The notes: generated by a model from the letters alone, not told the origin. A stretch of 63,961 bases of DNA from Clostridia bacterium (GCA_017624285.1 JAGANI010000007.1:1-63961); one strand, 5' to 3'. Positions 50,868 through 60,154 are shown, counted from the first letter of the stretch. A program made the numbers and translations.

Positions 50868-51269
50868 ATGATATACCTTACTAAATCCGAAAAGGAAACT
50901 TTTGATATAGCCGTAGAGTATGCAAAAACGTTAAAACCTGGTGACGTAATATTGCTTTCGGGCGATTTAGGCGCAGGCAAAACCGTTTTTACAAAAGGTC
51001 TAGCAGTCGGCTTAAATATTAGTGATGAAGTTACAAGCCCCACCTACGCTTACTTAAACGTTTATGGGGATTATTTGTACCATTACGATTGTTACCGCCT
51101 ATCGTGTGGGGAGGATGCTGAGCTTTTAGGTCTTACCGATTACTTTAACGGTGATAATATCTGTGTTATAGAGTGGTCTGAAAACATTTTGGACGTATTA
51201 CCTAATAATACCAAAAAAGTCGTTATTGAAAAATTAAGCGAATTTGAAAGGAAAATTACCTTGTTATGA
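50868..51269 (+). CDS. tsaE: tRNA t6A biosynthesis ATPase TsaE
   Basis: 133 residues. LSGDLGAGKTVFTKG is the Walker A loop, and EVTSPTYAYLNVY and YHYDCYRL follow as in the family. It works with TsaB, TsaC and TsaD to put threonylcarbamoyl on A37 of ANN-decoding tRNAs. Its stop overlaps tsaB (ATGA). The start has no close ribosome site. Confidence 0.96.
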   Translation: MIYLTKSEKETFDIAVEYAKTLKPGDVILLSGDLGAGKTVFTKGLAVGLNISDEVTSPTYAYLNVYGDYLYHYDCYRLSCGEDAELLGLTDYFNGDNICVIEWSENILDVLPNNTKKVVIEKLSEFERKITLL

Positions 51270-51868
51270 AATACCTTGCAATAGATACAAGTTCAAAAAC
51301 GTTGACGGTTATTGCCGTTAACCAAGATAAATCTTTTGTTTATAGCGAAGATTGCGGTACTAGGCACTCCGTTGCGCTTATGCCTGCTATAGAAGTCGCT
51401 TTACAAAAGGTTGGTTTATCGCTTAACGATATCGATTTTTTCGCTTGCGTAACTGGCGCAGGCTCGTTTACCGGGATTAGGATTGGTGTTTCTACCGTAA
51501 AAGCGTTTTGCCATGCGTTAAAAAAACCATATTTAAGTATAACTTCTTTTGATGCATTAGCATACAATATTGATAGCGGTGCAGTTTTAGCGGTTATCGA
51601 CGCTAAGCACGGTAGTTACTACGTTGCAGGGTATCAAGATAAAAAATTAACTTTAGCGCCATCCTTTTTATCTAAGGAAGAAGTTTTATCTCTATCAAAA
51701 GACTATAAAGTGGTTTCTTCAGACGATTTAGATTTTAATTTTACTAAGGTTGATACGGCAACGGGGTTAAAATTAGCCGTTGAAGCTAAACATCTATCAA
51801 CCAACTTTGATATTGACCTTTTAGAGCCGTTGTATATAAGAAAATCACAGGCGGAAGAGGGACGATGA
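51266..51868 (+). CDS. tsaB: tRNA t6A biosynthesis protein TsaB
   Basis: 200 residues. LAIDTSSKTLTVIAV, CVTGAGSFTGIRIGVSTVKAF and ITSFDALAY are the TsaB pattern of a degenerate actin-like ATPase that partners TsaD. It overlaps both tsaE and rimI by ATGA junctions, giving a tightly coupled tsaE-tsaB-rimI set. Confidence 0.96.
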   Translation: MKYLAIDTSSKTLTVIAVNQDKSFVYSEDCGTRHSVALMPAIEVALQKVGLSLNDIDFFACVTGAGSFTGIRIGVSTVKAFCHALKKPYLSITSFDALAYNIDSGAVLAVIDAKHGSYYVAGYQDKKLTLAPSFLSKEEVLSLSKDYKVVSSDDLDFNFTKVDTATGLKLAVEAKHLSTNFDIDLLEPLYIRKSQAEEGR

Positions 51869-52302
51869 GCGATTTTATCATTAGAGATTGGTCTATTAGC
51901 GATATAGATGCTATCGCAAATATGCACCGTCTAAATTTTAAAGACGCGTGGTCTAAAGATATGCTTTTATCTTCTTTTAACGCACAAGGCTTTGTCGGTG
52001 GGTTGATAGAAGTCGATGGGCAAATCGCTTGTACGGTGGCATTTTCATCCGTATTGGGTGAAGCCGAACTTTTAAGCGTTGTAACTCGGTCGAATTTTAG
52101 AGGCTTAGGGTTAGCCGTAAAACTTTTAACGCATTACTTACTAGTTTTAAAAACGGCAGGTAACGTATGCGCTTTTTTAGAAGTGCGCGCATCAAATACA
52201 CCCGCAATAAACCTATACAAAAAATTAGGGTTTGTATTGATTTCAGAGCGGAAAAACTACTATGGTACGGAAACCGCTTTGATATTTAAAAAGGAGTTGT
52301 AA
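51865..52302 (+). CDS. rimI: Ribosomal-protein alanine N-acetyltransferase RimI
   Basis: 145 residues, GNAT fold. IRDWSISDIDAIANMHRLNFKDAWS, LLSVVTRSNFRGLGLAVKLL (acetyl-CoA loop in a variant form) and LEVRASNTPAINLYKKLGF are typical. It acetylates the N-terminus of bS18 (rpsR at 14.0 kb). The position after tsaB is conserved. Confidence 0.94.
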   Translation: MSDFIIRDWSISDIDAIANMHRLNFKDAWSKDMLLSSFNAQGFVGGLIEVDGQIACTVAFSSVLGEAELLSVVTRSNFRGLGLAVKLLTHYLLVLKTAGNVCAFLEVRASNTPAINLYKKLGFVLISERKNYYGTETALIFKKEL

Positions 52303-52305
52303 AAA

Positions 52306-53067
52306 ATAGCCGATTTTTTATCCGTTAATGCTAAAGATAAAATTTTTAACGATAAAAACAACTTAAACCCCAAACAGGTTATAATATTTTTGCACGGTTA
52401 CCACTCGGATGGCAATATTTTTTATCGCCAAAAACCATTTTTTACTAGGTTTTACGATTGTCGCTTTTTAGACTTAAAAGGTTTTGGTAAAAACGTGCCT
52501 ATGCTTAAACCTTACACGCTTGACGACTACGTCGACGATTTATTTACCTACTTAGCTGATAACGGTATTATTAATCCTATTATAATAGCCCATTCTTTTG
52601 GCGCAAGGGTAGTAGTTCGCGCGATAGAGCGGGGGTTAAAGGTAAATAAACTTGTTTTAACAGGTTCAGCAGGGCTAAAAAGCAGGTTCAATTTAAAAAG
52701 ATATATAAAAAAGACTTTTTTTAAGGTATTTAAAAAGGTTATTCCGGATGACGTAAAGCAAAAGTTTTACTCGCCAGATTATTTAAAATGCGACCCCGTT
52801 ATGCGGGTAAGCTTTAAATATATCGTCAATTACGACCTATTTAGTGCTTACAAATCGGTTAATAGCGAAACGCTTATTATTTTTGGCGCTTTAGATCGGG
52901 AAACACCTATCTTTATGGCAAAAAAACAGTTTAAATTAATAAAAAACAGTCGCTTATGCTTTATTAAGGGAACTGGGCATTTTTGCTTTATTGATAGGGC
53001 GGATGCTTTTAATCAAACAGTATTTGCCTTTTTAATGGGCAAATTAAATAAATTTTCTAAAATTTAA
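52306..53067 (+). CDS. Alpha/beta hydrolase with no canonical start codon
   Basis: The fold needs the strand QVIIFLHGYHSDG, whose HG makes the oxyanion hole. The first legal start (TTG, 52390) lies inside that strand. The frame is open back to the rimI stop, and AAGGAG (52291-52296) is followed by ATA at 52306 at correct spacing. Start at ATA (or a mutated ATG) gives about 253 residues. The triad looks complete: AHSFGAR, GALDRET, GTGHFCF. Substrate unknown; a small cytosolic esterase or lactonase is plausible. Confidence 0.75.
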   Translation: MADFLSVNAKDKIFNDKNNLNPKQVIIFLHGYHSDGNIFYRQKPFFTRFYDCRFLDLKGFGKNVPMLKPYTLDDYVDDLFTYLADNGIINPIIIAHSFGARVVVRAIERGLKVNKLVLTGSAGLKSRFNLKRYIKKTFFKVFKKVIPDDVKQKFYSPDYLKCDPVMRVSFKYIVNYDLFSAYKSVNSETLIIFGALDRETPIFMAKKQFKLIKNSRLCFIKGTGHFCFIDRADAFNQTVFAFLMGKLNKFSKI

Positions 53068-53077
53068 AGGAGTTCGT

Positions 53078-54742
53078 ATGGGACATAATTATTGGTTGTG
53101 GTTAGGGTTATCTATACTTAACGCCATACTATTATTCTTTGCGACAACTAAATTTTTACTTTCGATGCAACAGTTAGGCTACAAGGGGTATAGATACTTT
53201 AAGTGGATGTATTCAAAGCGTAATCCATATTTATCAAGGTTAATGCTTTTATCGCTACTTGGGTTTTTATTCTTTTGTATACTGGGCATAACTTTTGCGC
53301 GTCTTGCTGGTGGCCTAGATAGTTTTATAGGCTTTTTTGCGTACGTATTTTTCATGCTTGTTTATATCGATATGGAAAAACACGTAAACGTCAAATTAAA
53401 ATTAAAAAAGACCAAACGTTTAGTAAGGCTTGCAATTGTTTATTTACTCGTTTTAGCTGGGGTAAGCTTTGGCTTATTTGCGCTACTTGATTATATCGAA
53501 GTCACTTTAATATATAAAGCCATCAAAAACGGCACTATTGGCTATGCGGGGGAAGTTTTTGGTGTATTAAAATATTCTTTAATAGCGTTAACGCCGTTTT
53601 TAGCACCCTTTTTACTTAGTGTTGGTTACTATATATTAAAACCGTTTGAAGATTTAAACAATAAGCGCTACTTAAAGTTATCCAAACGGATTTTAGGGCA
53701 TTCAGACGCCATTAAAATAGGTATAACCGGAAGCTATGGTAAAACAAGTGTAAAAGAGATTTTGGCTACAATTTTATCGGTACGTTATCGTGTTTTAGCG
53801 ACTCCGGAGTCTTACAATACGCCTTTAGGTATAGCGTACGCCGTTAAAAAGTTAGAGAGTACGCACGACGTATTTATTGCAGAAATGGGCGCAAGGGAAG
53901 TCGGTGATATTTCCGATTTAGCCAACATGGTTTGCCCAGATATAGCCGTTTTAACAGGGCTTAACTCGCAACATTTAGAAAGTTTTAAGACGATTGAAAA
54001 TATTAAAAACACCAAGTACGAACTTTTTGAAAATTTAAAGCAAAACGGCAAGGCGTTTTTTAATATAGATAGCCCGTGGGCAAAAGAACTTGCGGATAAA
54101 TTTTCGGGAGAAAAGTATTGCGTTTCCTTAAACGGTGGTTTTGTTTCAGCAAAAAATTTAGTATATAATAACGAAGGTATTTCGTTTGATTTAGTTATCG
54201 AAGGGGAACGTCCTATTAAATGTTCTACTACGCTCATTGGTGAACATTCTATTGCAAACATACTTTTGGCAGTTGCAGTCGCTTACAAACTGGGCTTAAA
54301 CCGTAACGAAATTTTCGTTGGGGTAACAAGATTGCACTCGGTAAAACACAGACTTCAAGTATTGCCTACTGGTAGTGGAGTAACGTTAATTGACGATAGC
54401 TACAACTCTAACATAGACGGGTTTAAATGTGCGTTAAAAGCGTTATCGGCTTTTTCTGGTCGTAAAATTATCGTTACACCTGGGCTAGTTGAACTTGGCG
54501 CAAATCAAGGCGTATTAAATTATGAAGTCGGTAAATTAATCGCAAGTAATTGCGACGTGATGATAATTTCAGCAAAAACTAATGCAGAAATGTTAATTAA
54601 AGGTTTCGTTGACGGTGGCAAAGATACTAAAGATATTTTGTACGCTAAAAACCACGTCAAAGCAAAAGAACTTTTAAATAATATATTACAAAAAGGCGAC
54701 GTCGTTTTATTTGAAAACGATTTGCCTGATACTTACGAATAA
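53078..54742 (+). CDS. murF: MurF-like Mur ligase with N-terminal membrane region
   Basis: 554 residues, AAAGGAG upstream. The first roughly 190 residues form about five membrane helices. The ligase follows: IGITGSYGKTSVKEIL (ATP loop), ATPESYNTPLGIAYAV, EMGAREVGDISDLANMV, TGLNSQHLESF and DDSYNSNIDGF. This is the MurF pattern (adds D-Ala-D-Ala to UDP-MurNAc-tripeptide). The next gene is D-Ala-D-Ala ligase, which supports the role. A MurF-related ligase for another envelope polymer is possible because of the membrane anchor. Confidence 0.85.
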   Translation: MGHNYWLWLGLSILNAILLFFATTKFLLSMQQLGYKGYRYFKWMYSKRNPYLSRLMLLSLLGFLFFCILGITFARLAGGLDSFIGFFAYVFFMLVYIDMEKHVNVKLKLKKTKRLVRLAIVYLLVLAGVSFGLFALLDYIEVTLIYKAIKNGTIGYAGEVFGVLKYSLIALTPFLAPFLLSVGYYILKPFEDLNNKRYLKLSKRILGHSDAIKIGITGSYGKTSVKEILATILSVRYRVLATPESYNTPLGIAYAVKKLESTHDVFIAEMGAREVGDISDLANMVCPDIAVLTGLNSQHLESFKTIENIKNTKYELFENLKQNGKAFFNIDSPWAKELADKFSGEKYCVSLNGGFVSAKNLVYNNEGISFDLVIEGERPIKCSTTLIGEHSIANILLAVAVAYKLGLNRNEIFVGVTRLHSVKHRLQVLPTGSGVTLIDDSYNSNIDGFKCALKALSAFSGRKIIVTPGLVELGANQGVLNYEVGKLIASNCDVMIISAKTNAEMLIKGFVDGGKDTKDILYAKNHVKAKELLNNILQKGDVVLFENDLPDTYE

Positions 54743-54790
54743 ATTAATTAAAAACACCAAAGCAAAAAAAATTGCGGAGGTGTTTTTATA

Positions 54791-55903
54791 TTGAAAAATA
54801 TTTTAGTTGTTTTTGGTGGTAGTTCAGTTGAGTCGGAAGTTTCTATTGTAACGGCAAATTTAGTAATAAACTCTTTAGATAGCGCCGTTTATAACGCAAT
54901 ACCTGTTTACATAAATAAAGAAAACAAGTTTTGTTTGGGTGAGGAGCTAAAATCGTTTGAGTTTTTTAAACAAGGGGGTACGTCTACTGGTGTTTTTGCC
55001 GTTTTTTACCCTGGCGTAAAAGATTTATATGCAGCAAAAAAGGGTAAAATTAAAAAATTGTGTCATATAGACGGCGCAATTAATTGTTGCCACGGTGGTT
55101 TAGGAGAGTGTGGCTCGCTTCGAGGTTTTTTTGATTTAATCGGTATAGAAACTTTTTCGCCAGAAGTGTTTTCTTCTTCACTTTTAATGGATAAATTTCA
55201 CACAAAAACTTTTTTTAAGGGGACTGGTATCAAAACGGTAAACGGCTTATTATATAATGCGCTTTCTTCCATGGAGCAGTTTATTACGTCGGTTGAAAAA
55301 CGTCTATCTTATCCAGTAATAGTTAAGCCGTCGACGCTTGGTTCAAGCATAGGTATAGCCGTTGCAAAAAATCGTACTGATTTAGAATTTGCCCTTATTA
55401 ATGCTATTAAAAAAGACGACAGGGTTGTTGTGGAAGAGTTTTTATCAGGCGCTACCGAAATTAACTGCGCCGTGTATTTTGGCAAAGACGGGTTAAAAGT
55501 ATCTGAGTGTGAGCGTCCCTTAAAAAATGATGAAATTCTTTCTTTTAACGATAAATATTTATCTGGTAATAGGGTATTCCCTGCCGATATAAGTAAGTTT
55601 TTATCTGATGAGGTAAAAGCGCTTTCAGCAAAAATTTACACGCTTCTTAATATGACTGGCGTTATTAGGATAGATTTTTTATATTATAATGGTAAGGTTT
55701 ATTTAAACGAAGTAAATACCGTACCAGGTTCGCTTGCGCTTTATTTATTTGCCCAAGATCCAAAAGATTATTGCACCGTTCTAGAAGATATTATTGAGGG
55801 CGCTAAGCGTAAAAATAATATCAAGCAGTCGGTATTATTAGGCGACGCAAACGGGATAATTTTCGGTAACGGTGCAAAAGGCGTTAAAGGGGCAAAAGTT
55901 TAG
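54791..55903 (+). CDS. ddl: D-alanine-D-alanine ligase
   Basis: 370 residues with a TTG start at 54791, GGAGG eleven bases upstream. LVVFGGSSVESEVSIVTA, GLGECGSLRGFFDLIGIETFSP, the ATP-grasp VIVKPSTLGSSIGIA, VEEFLSGATEINCAV, and IRIDFLYYNGKVYLNEVNTVPGSLALYLF are diagnostic. It supplies the dipeptide used by the MurF-like enzyme just upstream. A tyrosine or phenylalanine determinant for D-Lac versus D-Ala was not assigned. Confidence 0.95.
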   Translation: MKNILVVFGGSSVESEVSIVTANLVINSLDSAVYNAIPVYINKENKFCLGEELKSFEFFKQGGTSTGVFAVFYPGVKDLYAAKKGKIKKLCHIDGAINCCHGGLGECGSLRGFFDLIGIETFSPEVFSSSLLMDKFHTKTFFKGTGIKTVNGLLYNALSSMEQFITSVEKRLSYPVIVKPSTLGSSIGIAVAKNRTDLEFALINAIKKDDRVVVEEFLSGATEINCAVYFGKDGLKVSECERPLKNDEILSFNDKYLSGNRVFPADISKFLSDEVKALSAKIYTLLNMTGVIRIDFLYYNGKVYLNEVNTVPGSLALYLFAQDPKDYCTVLEDIIEGAKRKNNIKQSVLLGDANGIIFGNGAKGVKGAKV

Positions 55904-56013
55904 TCCTTTCGACAAAACATTATAAAATCTACTTAATTTTAATATAACTTTTAGGTCTATCGGCATAAAATCCTTCATATATATTTTGTAAAAGATATTT
56001 ATCGGAGGCAATT

Positions 56014-57123
56014 ATGGACGAAGCTTCAAAATACGCGGATATGATAGAAGTACCCGTTAATACCTGTAATATTACTGTTAAACCTGCAAAAAAACGCAAA
56101 GCAAAGCGCAAAAAGTCGGATGAAGAAGTCAAAGCGCAAGTTATTGATATGGTCAATGATTTAGCCCAAACTTCCATTAATCCGTCAACCGAAGATCTTG
56201 GTGTGGAAGATATTTTTATCGAGCCTGAAACCCCTGACGTTACTTTGGATAACGACGGTTCAGATGCTGTTACGGATAACGATGTTTTAGACGTCGTTGC
56301 GGACGACGTTACTACTTTAAGTGATGAGTCAAGTGCCGTTGCAGAAAGCGATAACGAGCTTTTAGTCCCCAAAAAGGAAGTTAAAAAGAAGGGCTTTTGG
56401 CGTTCTCTTTTTAAGTTAAAAAGCAAAAAGGAAGAGCAACCTTCTTTAATTAATGAATTAGATAAAATAGACGATTGTCAAAAAAATAGTGATACGGATG
56501 GTGATTTTTCCGCCCAAACCGCACTCGTCGAGCATAGCGACGCGCAAAATGATAACCAAGTAAACGAAAAAGATTCTGCGCTGCCTACGGTAACGGTTAA
56601 AAATAAGCCGTTAAAAAAACCGTTTAAAAAACGTGTTATTGCCGAGGTCGGTGTTGCCGTAGTATTAGTAGGGGCTGTTATTGGCACTACTTTTTTAGTG
56701 GGCGGTAACGACGTCGTCGGATTTTTCAAAGGGGTGTTTGCTCCTAAAAAAGAAGAAGTTAAAGAATACACCGATTTTAGCGCTAATTTACCCTGTTTAT
56801 CTACGGCGATTTCTCTCGATAACGGCGTTATGCGTGTAAACTATAAAGGCGCAGTATACGCTTCAACCGACGGTGTGGTGGATAGTGTTAGTCAAGTTGA
56901 TGGCAAAATAAATTTAGAAATAGTTCATGGCGAAGATTTTAAAACGGTCATTAGTGGGTTGGATTATGCTTACTTAAATACAGGCGATACCGTTTATGCA
57001 AATATCCCAGTAGGGTATAGTGGTGGTAGTTCGGTAACGGTATGCTTGTATTCTGCAGACGGTCAAATCACCGATTTCAATATTGATTCAGGCAAAATTG
57101 TTTGGGTAAAAAATGCAAACTAG
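56014..57123 (+). CDS. SpoIVFA-like protein: acidic cytosolic region, one membrane span, degenerate M23 domain
   Basis: 369 residues, GGAGG upstream. Residues about 1-200 are low-complexity with basic and acidic clusters. One membrane helix follows (VIAEVGVAVVLVGAVIGTTFLV, about 208-229). The last 120 residues are a LytM-like beta domain (GVVDSVSQVDGKINLEIVHGEDFKTVISGLDYAYLNTGDTV) lacking the zinc HxH, as in SpoIVFA. It overlaps the M50 protease gene by 11 bases. The pair mirrors spoIVFA-spoIVFB, whose product controls pro-sigma-K cleavage in Bacillus. Confidence 0.75.
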   Translation: MDEASKYADMIEVPVNTCNITVKPAKKRKAKRKKSDEEVKAQVIDMVNDLAQTSINPSTEDLGVEDIFIEPETPDVTLDNDGSDAVTDNDVLDVVADDVTTLSDESSAVAESDNELLVPKKEVKKKGFWRSLFKLKSKKEEQPSLINELDKIDDCQKNSDTDGDFSAQTALVEHSDAQNDNQVNEKDSALPTVTVKNKPLKKPFKKRVIAEVGVAVVLVGAVIGTTFLVGGNDVVGFFKGVFAPKKEEVKEYTDFSANLPCLSTAISLDNGVMRVNYKGAVYASTDGVVDSVSQVDGKINLEIVHGEDFKTVISGLDYAYLNTGDTVYANIPVGYSGGSSVTVCLYSADGQITDFNIDSGKIVWVKNAN

Positions 57124-58054
57124 TAAAGGCTTAATTAAGCTAAAAAACGCCCTTTACGGTGCTAAAACTAAAAAAATAGATGCGGACGGATTTAGTGTAT
57201 ACTTTCATCCGCTCTTTTTTGTTTTTGGTTTTTTCTATGCGGTTAAGGGTGAATTTTTTATATTTTTGATATATACGTTATCTGCCGTTTTGCACGAAGT
57301 CGGTCATAGCGTAGCAGCGTCTAGGCGTGGATATAAACTTAAAAAGTTATCGCTAACTCCATTTGGTGCAAGTATTAGTGGGGATTTTGATTTGCTCCCC
57401 GCTTTGGACGAGTTTTTTATCGCCATATCAGGTCCGCTAACTAGTTTTTTTATTGCTGTAATAATTGTAGCAAGTTGGTGGCTTGTTCCAAATTTATACC
57501 CTTATACAGAAGTTATATTTTACGCAAATATGACACTTGCAATTATCAACCTTTTACCCGTTACACCTCTTGACGGGGGCAGAATTTTATCCGCAATATT
57601 AAATTTATCATTTAAAAAACGCGTGGGTGAATTAACTTTAAAAATTTTAGGCGTAGTTGTTTCATTTGCCCTTTTTGGGGTATTTATCGCCTTGTTTTAC
57701 GTTAAAGGCGTTGTTAATATATCAATTTTATTTTTTGCAACGTTTATTTTTATAGGCGGGGTTTCAAAAAAATCACAAAACGTGTATATACGCGCATACT
57801 TTGGTCTTGGTCAAACTGCATTAAAACGTGGGGTACGGGTAAATGCTTTTGCGATTTCGTCGTGTTCAATGGTGCGTACGCTTTTAAATAAATGCGACGC
57901 CACTTGTTTTAATATTGTCTTAATTATTTACCCCGATGGCAAAAGTATTACGTTAACCGAAGATGATATTGTTGCTTTAATTAATAACGCATCGCTAACA
58001 GATAATCTAGATCGTGCCGTAAAATATGTTAAACAAGATGGTAAAATTAAGTAA
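57113..58054 (+). CDS. SpoIVFB-like M50 site-2 intramembrane protease
   Basis: 313 residues. HEVGH at 61-65 is the zinc motif, and NLLPVTPLDGGRILSAIL near 146-162 provides the third ligand (Asp). About six membrane helices are followed by a C-terminal CBS-like tail. Size and layout fit SpoIVFB-type proteases rather than RseP (no PDZ). It is co-translated with the SpoIVFA-like gene. If sporulation genes exist elsewhere it would activate a mother-cell sigma factor; otherwise another membrane substrate is expected. Confidence 0.87.
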   Translation: MQTSKGLIKLKNALYGAKTKKIDADGFSVYFHPLFFVFGFFYAVKGEFFIFLIYTLSAVLHEVGHSVAASRRGYKLKKLSLTPFGASISGDFDLLPALDEFFIAISGPLTSFFIAVIIVASWWLVPNLYPYTEVIFYANMTLAIINLLPVTPLDGGRILSAILNLSFKKRVGELTLKILGVVVSFALFGVFIALFYVKGVVNISILFFATFIFIGGVSKKSQNVYIRAYFGLGQTALKRGVRVNAFAISSCSMVRTLLNKCDATCFNIVLIIYPDGKSITLTEDDIVALINNASLTDNLDRAVKYVKQDGKIK

Positions 58055-58069
58055 AAATTTGCATATCGA

Positions 58070-58098
58070 TTGAATTTTTTCTCAGTAAATGGTATAAT
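58070..58098 (+). promoter_or_regulatory. Promoter of the nitroreductase gene
   Basis: TTGAAT (58070-58075), 17-bp spacer, TATAAT (58093-58098), 19 bases before the ATG. Confidence 0.85.
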
Positions 58099-58117
58099 TA
58101 CCTAAAAGGAGATATTT

Positions 58118-58651
58118 ATGGAATTTAACGAACTCGTTTTAAAAAGGCAAAGTTGCCGCAACTTTGACGGTCGTCCCGTCGAGAAGGAAGTTTTGCAAAA
58201 GGTAATAGAAGTCGCTAGGCTTACCCCATCTGCATGCAATTCACAACCATGGTTTTTTACCGTGGTTACCGAACCCGATAAGGTAAAAGAAATTGCTTCG
58301 GCAACAAGGGTGTTCGGCGCAAACCGCCATTGTGAAAAGGCAGGTGCTTTTATCGTGCTGGAGGAACGCCTTGCAACCTTAAAAGAAGGCGTATCAAAAG
58401 TGGTTGGTAGTCAACATTTTGCGCAAATAGATATGGGTATCGCTGCGGCGCATATTATTTTATCGGCCATGAACGAAGGGCTTTCTACCTGCATGATAGG
58501 TCTATTTGATAAAGACGCTGTTAAAAAGACGCTTAATTTAGACAAAAAGGCAGAACTAAAATTAGTTATAGCCGTTGGTTACGCTAGTGAAGACGATGCT
58601 ATCCGTCAAAAGGTAAGAAAATCTCCCGATGCTATCGCAAAATTTATTTAA
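58118..58651 (+). CDS. Nitroreductase-family flavoprotein
   Basis: 177 residues, AAAGGAG upstream. ELVLKRQSCRNFDGRPVEKEVL, ARLTPSACNSQPWFF (FMN phosphate contacts) and the late IAVGYASEDD mark the FMN-dependent nitroreductase fold. HFAQIDMGIAAAHIILSAMNEGLSTCMIG is the dimer/cofactor region. Physiological substrate unknown. Confidence 0.93.
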   Translation: MEFNELVLKRQSCRNFDGRPVEKEVLQKVIEVARLTPSACNSQPWFFTVVTEPDKVKEIASATRVFGANRHCEKAGAFIVLEERLATLKEGVSKVVGSQHFAQIDMGIAAAHIILSAMNEGLSTCMIGLFDKDAVKKTLNLDKKAELKLVIAVGYASEDDAIRQKVRKSPDAIAKFI

Positions 58652-58852
58652 AATGCAAATTTTTTTTTATTTGCGAAGCGTTTTTTTGTAAAAAATTATT
58701 TTTTTATTTCGTTTTTGGGGATAATTAGGTAAAAAAGGCGTAGTCGTTTGTGGTTTTTAAAAGTGCAAATCCACAAGATATAGGCTTTTTTATTTAAAAT
58801 AAAAGAAATATCATTTTTAGCGTAAAAAATGTTTAAATTTGGTCAAAAAAAC

Positions 58853-58881
58853 TTGACAAGATTTTTCATAAATGATAAAAT
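58853..58881 (+). promoter_or_regulatory. Promoter of rpmG-secE-nusG and following genes
   Basis: TTGACA (58853-58858), 17-bp spacer, TAAAAT (58876-58881). Confidence 0.8.
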
Positions 58882-58938
58882 CAGTTAGCACTCTGGTTTG
58901 ACAGGGTGTAATTTTTTGGAAAAAAGAAAGGTGAAACT

Positions 58939-59103
58939 ATGGCTACAAAGGGCGCAAGAAACAAGATTACTTTGGTATGCACCGAATGTAAACAGAGAAA
59001 TTACGACACATTCAAAAACAAGAAGAACGATCCTGACAGAATCGAAATCAAAAAGTATTGCAAATTCTGCCAAAAGCATACCACGCACAAAGAAGGCAAA
59101 TAA
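58939..59103 (+). CDS. rpmG: 50S ribosomal protein bL33
   Basis: 54 residues beginning [22 protein letters not shown], with CTEC and CKFC making the zinc-binding four-cysteine form. AAAGGTG lies eight bases before the ATG. A longer overlapping frame (58898-59158) is a shadow. bL33 heads the secE-nusG cluster as in many Firmicutes. Confidence 0.95.
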   Translation: MATKGARNKITLVCTECKQRNYDTFKNKKNDPDRIEIKKYCKFCQKHTTHKEGK

Positions 59104-59175
59104 TTTTTACGTAGACAGACCAGCACGGTTACCGTGCCGGTTATGTTTAACGCACTAAATTCAGGGGTTAAAAAA

Positions 59176-59472
59176 ATGGATAACAACAAAAAACTTACGG
59201 CTGAGTCACTTAACGATAACGCACAAGTAGCGGAAGTTAAGACGGCCGACAAGAAAGATAATAAAAAGAAAAAGAAGCCTGGCTTTTTTGCTAAAATTGG
59301 CAAAAAGTTAAAGGAAATGTTTTCCGAGCTTAAGCAGGTTTCTTGGCCTACCTTACCAAAGGTTATCAAACAAACGGGTGTCGTTTTAGTAGTGGTAATC
59401 GTATTTTTGGTATGCATCGGTTTATTTGACTGGCCACTTCTTTATTTGTTGAATCTCTTAACCGGTAAATAA
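59176..59472 (+). CDS. secE: Preprotein translocase subunit SecE
   Basis: 98 residues from the Met at 59176 (AGGGGTT upstream). A charged N-terminal extension with a lysine-rich run leads to KKLKEMFSELKQVSWPTLPKVIKQTGVVLVVV, the SecE amphipathic helix with the W-P motif, and one membrane helix. Between rpmG and nusG as expected. Confidence 0.95.
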   Translation: MDNNKKLTAESLNDNAQVAEVKTADKKDNKKKKKPGFFAKIGKKLKEMFSELKQVSWPTLPKVIKQTGVVLVVVIVFLVCIGLFDWPLLYLLNLLTGK

Positions 59473-59480
59473 GGTGATTT

Positions 59481-60074
59481 ATGGCTATTGAAGACGTTAA
59501 GAAAGAAGAACCGAAGTGGTATATAATCCATACCTATTCGAGTTACGAATCTATGGTAAAAAGTAGTCTCGAAAAGATTATCGAAAACAACAATCTTCAA
59601 GATAAGATTTTTGAAATCGCTATCCCTACCGAAGAGACTATGGAAGAAAAGGCTAACGGAAAGAAGAAGATCTTCGAAAGGAAGAAGTTCCCCGCGTACG
59701 TCTTTTTAAAAATGATATTCAGTAATGATTTATGGTATCTTATTACTAATATAAGGGGCGTAACTGGTTTCGTTGGTCCTCAGGGTAGACCCAAGCCAAT
59801 CGAACCTGACGAAGTTATGCGCTTAGGTCTTGATAAGGTAGCCGTAAACGTAGACTTTGCAGTTGGTGACGAAGTTAAAATTATGTCCGGCCCGCTTGAG
59901 TCTTTCACGGGTAAGATTATTTCTTTAAACGACGCATCACAAAAGGCAATGGTAAACGTTGTCGTATTTAACAGGGCAACCGATGTTGAACTCGATTACG
60001 TTCAAATCAAAAAGACTGCTGTAGAAGTCGTTTCTACTGCAGAAACTGAAGTAGATAACAGCAGCAACCCGTAA
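59481..60074 (+). CDS. nusG: Transcription termination/antitermination factor NusG
   Basis: 197 residues. WYIIHTYSSYESMVKSSLEKII, KFPAYVFLKMIF, GVTGFVGPQGRPKPI and the KOW domain GDEVKIMSGPLESFTGKI are conserved. An insertion around EEKANGKKKIFERKK is typical of Firmicutes. It links RNA polymerase to the ribosome or Rho. Confidence 0.98.
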   Translation: MAIEDVKKEEPKWYIIHTYSSYESMVKSSLEKIIENNNLQDKIFEIAIPTEETMEEKANGKKKIFERKKFPAYVFLKMIFSNDLWYLITNIRGVTGFVGPQGRPKPIEPDEVMRLGLDKVAVNVDFAVGDEVKIMSGPLESFTGKIISLNDASQKAMVNVVVFNRATDVELDYVQIKKTAVEVVSTAETEVDNSSNP

Positions 60075-60154
60075 GGGGCTGTTAAATAAGTGGGAGTAAC
60101 GTCAAATACTTTTCACGGACGCTACGCTATCACCACAAAATTGGAGGAAAAACT

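Noticed and set aside
58898..59158. 86-codon frame overlapping rpmG
   Set aside because: Out-of-frame shadow. rpmG in the other frame has four zinc cysteines and full bL33 similarity.
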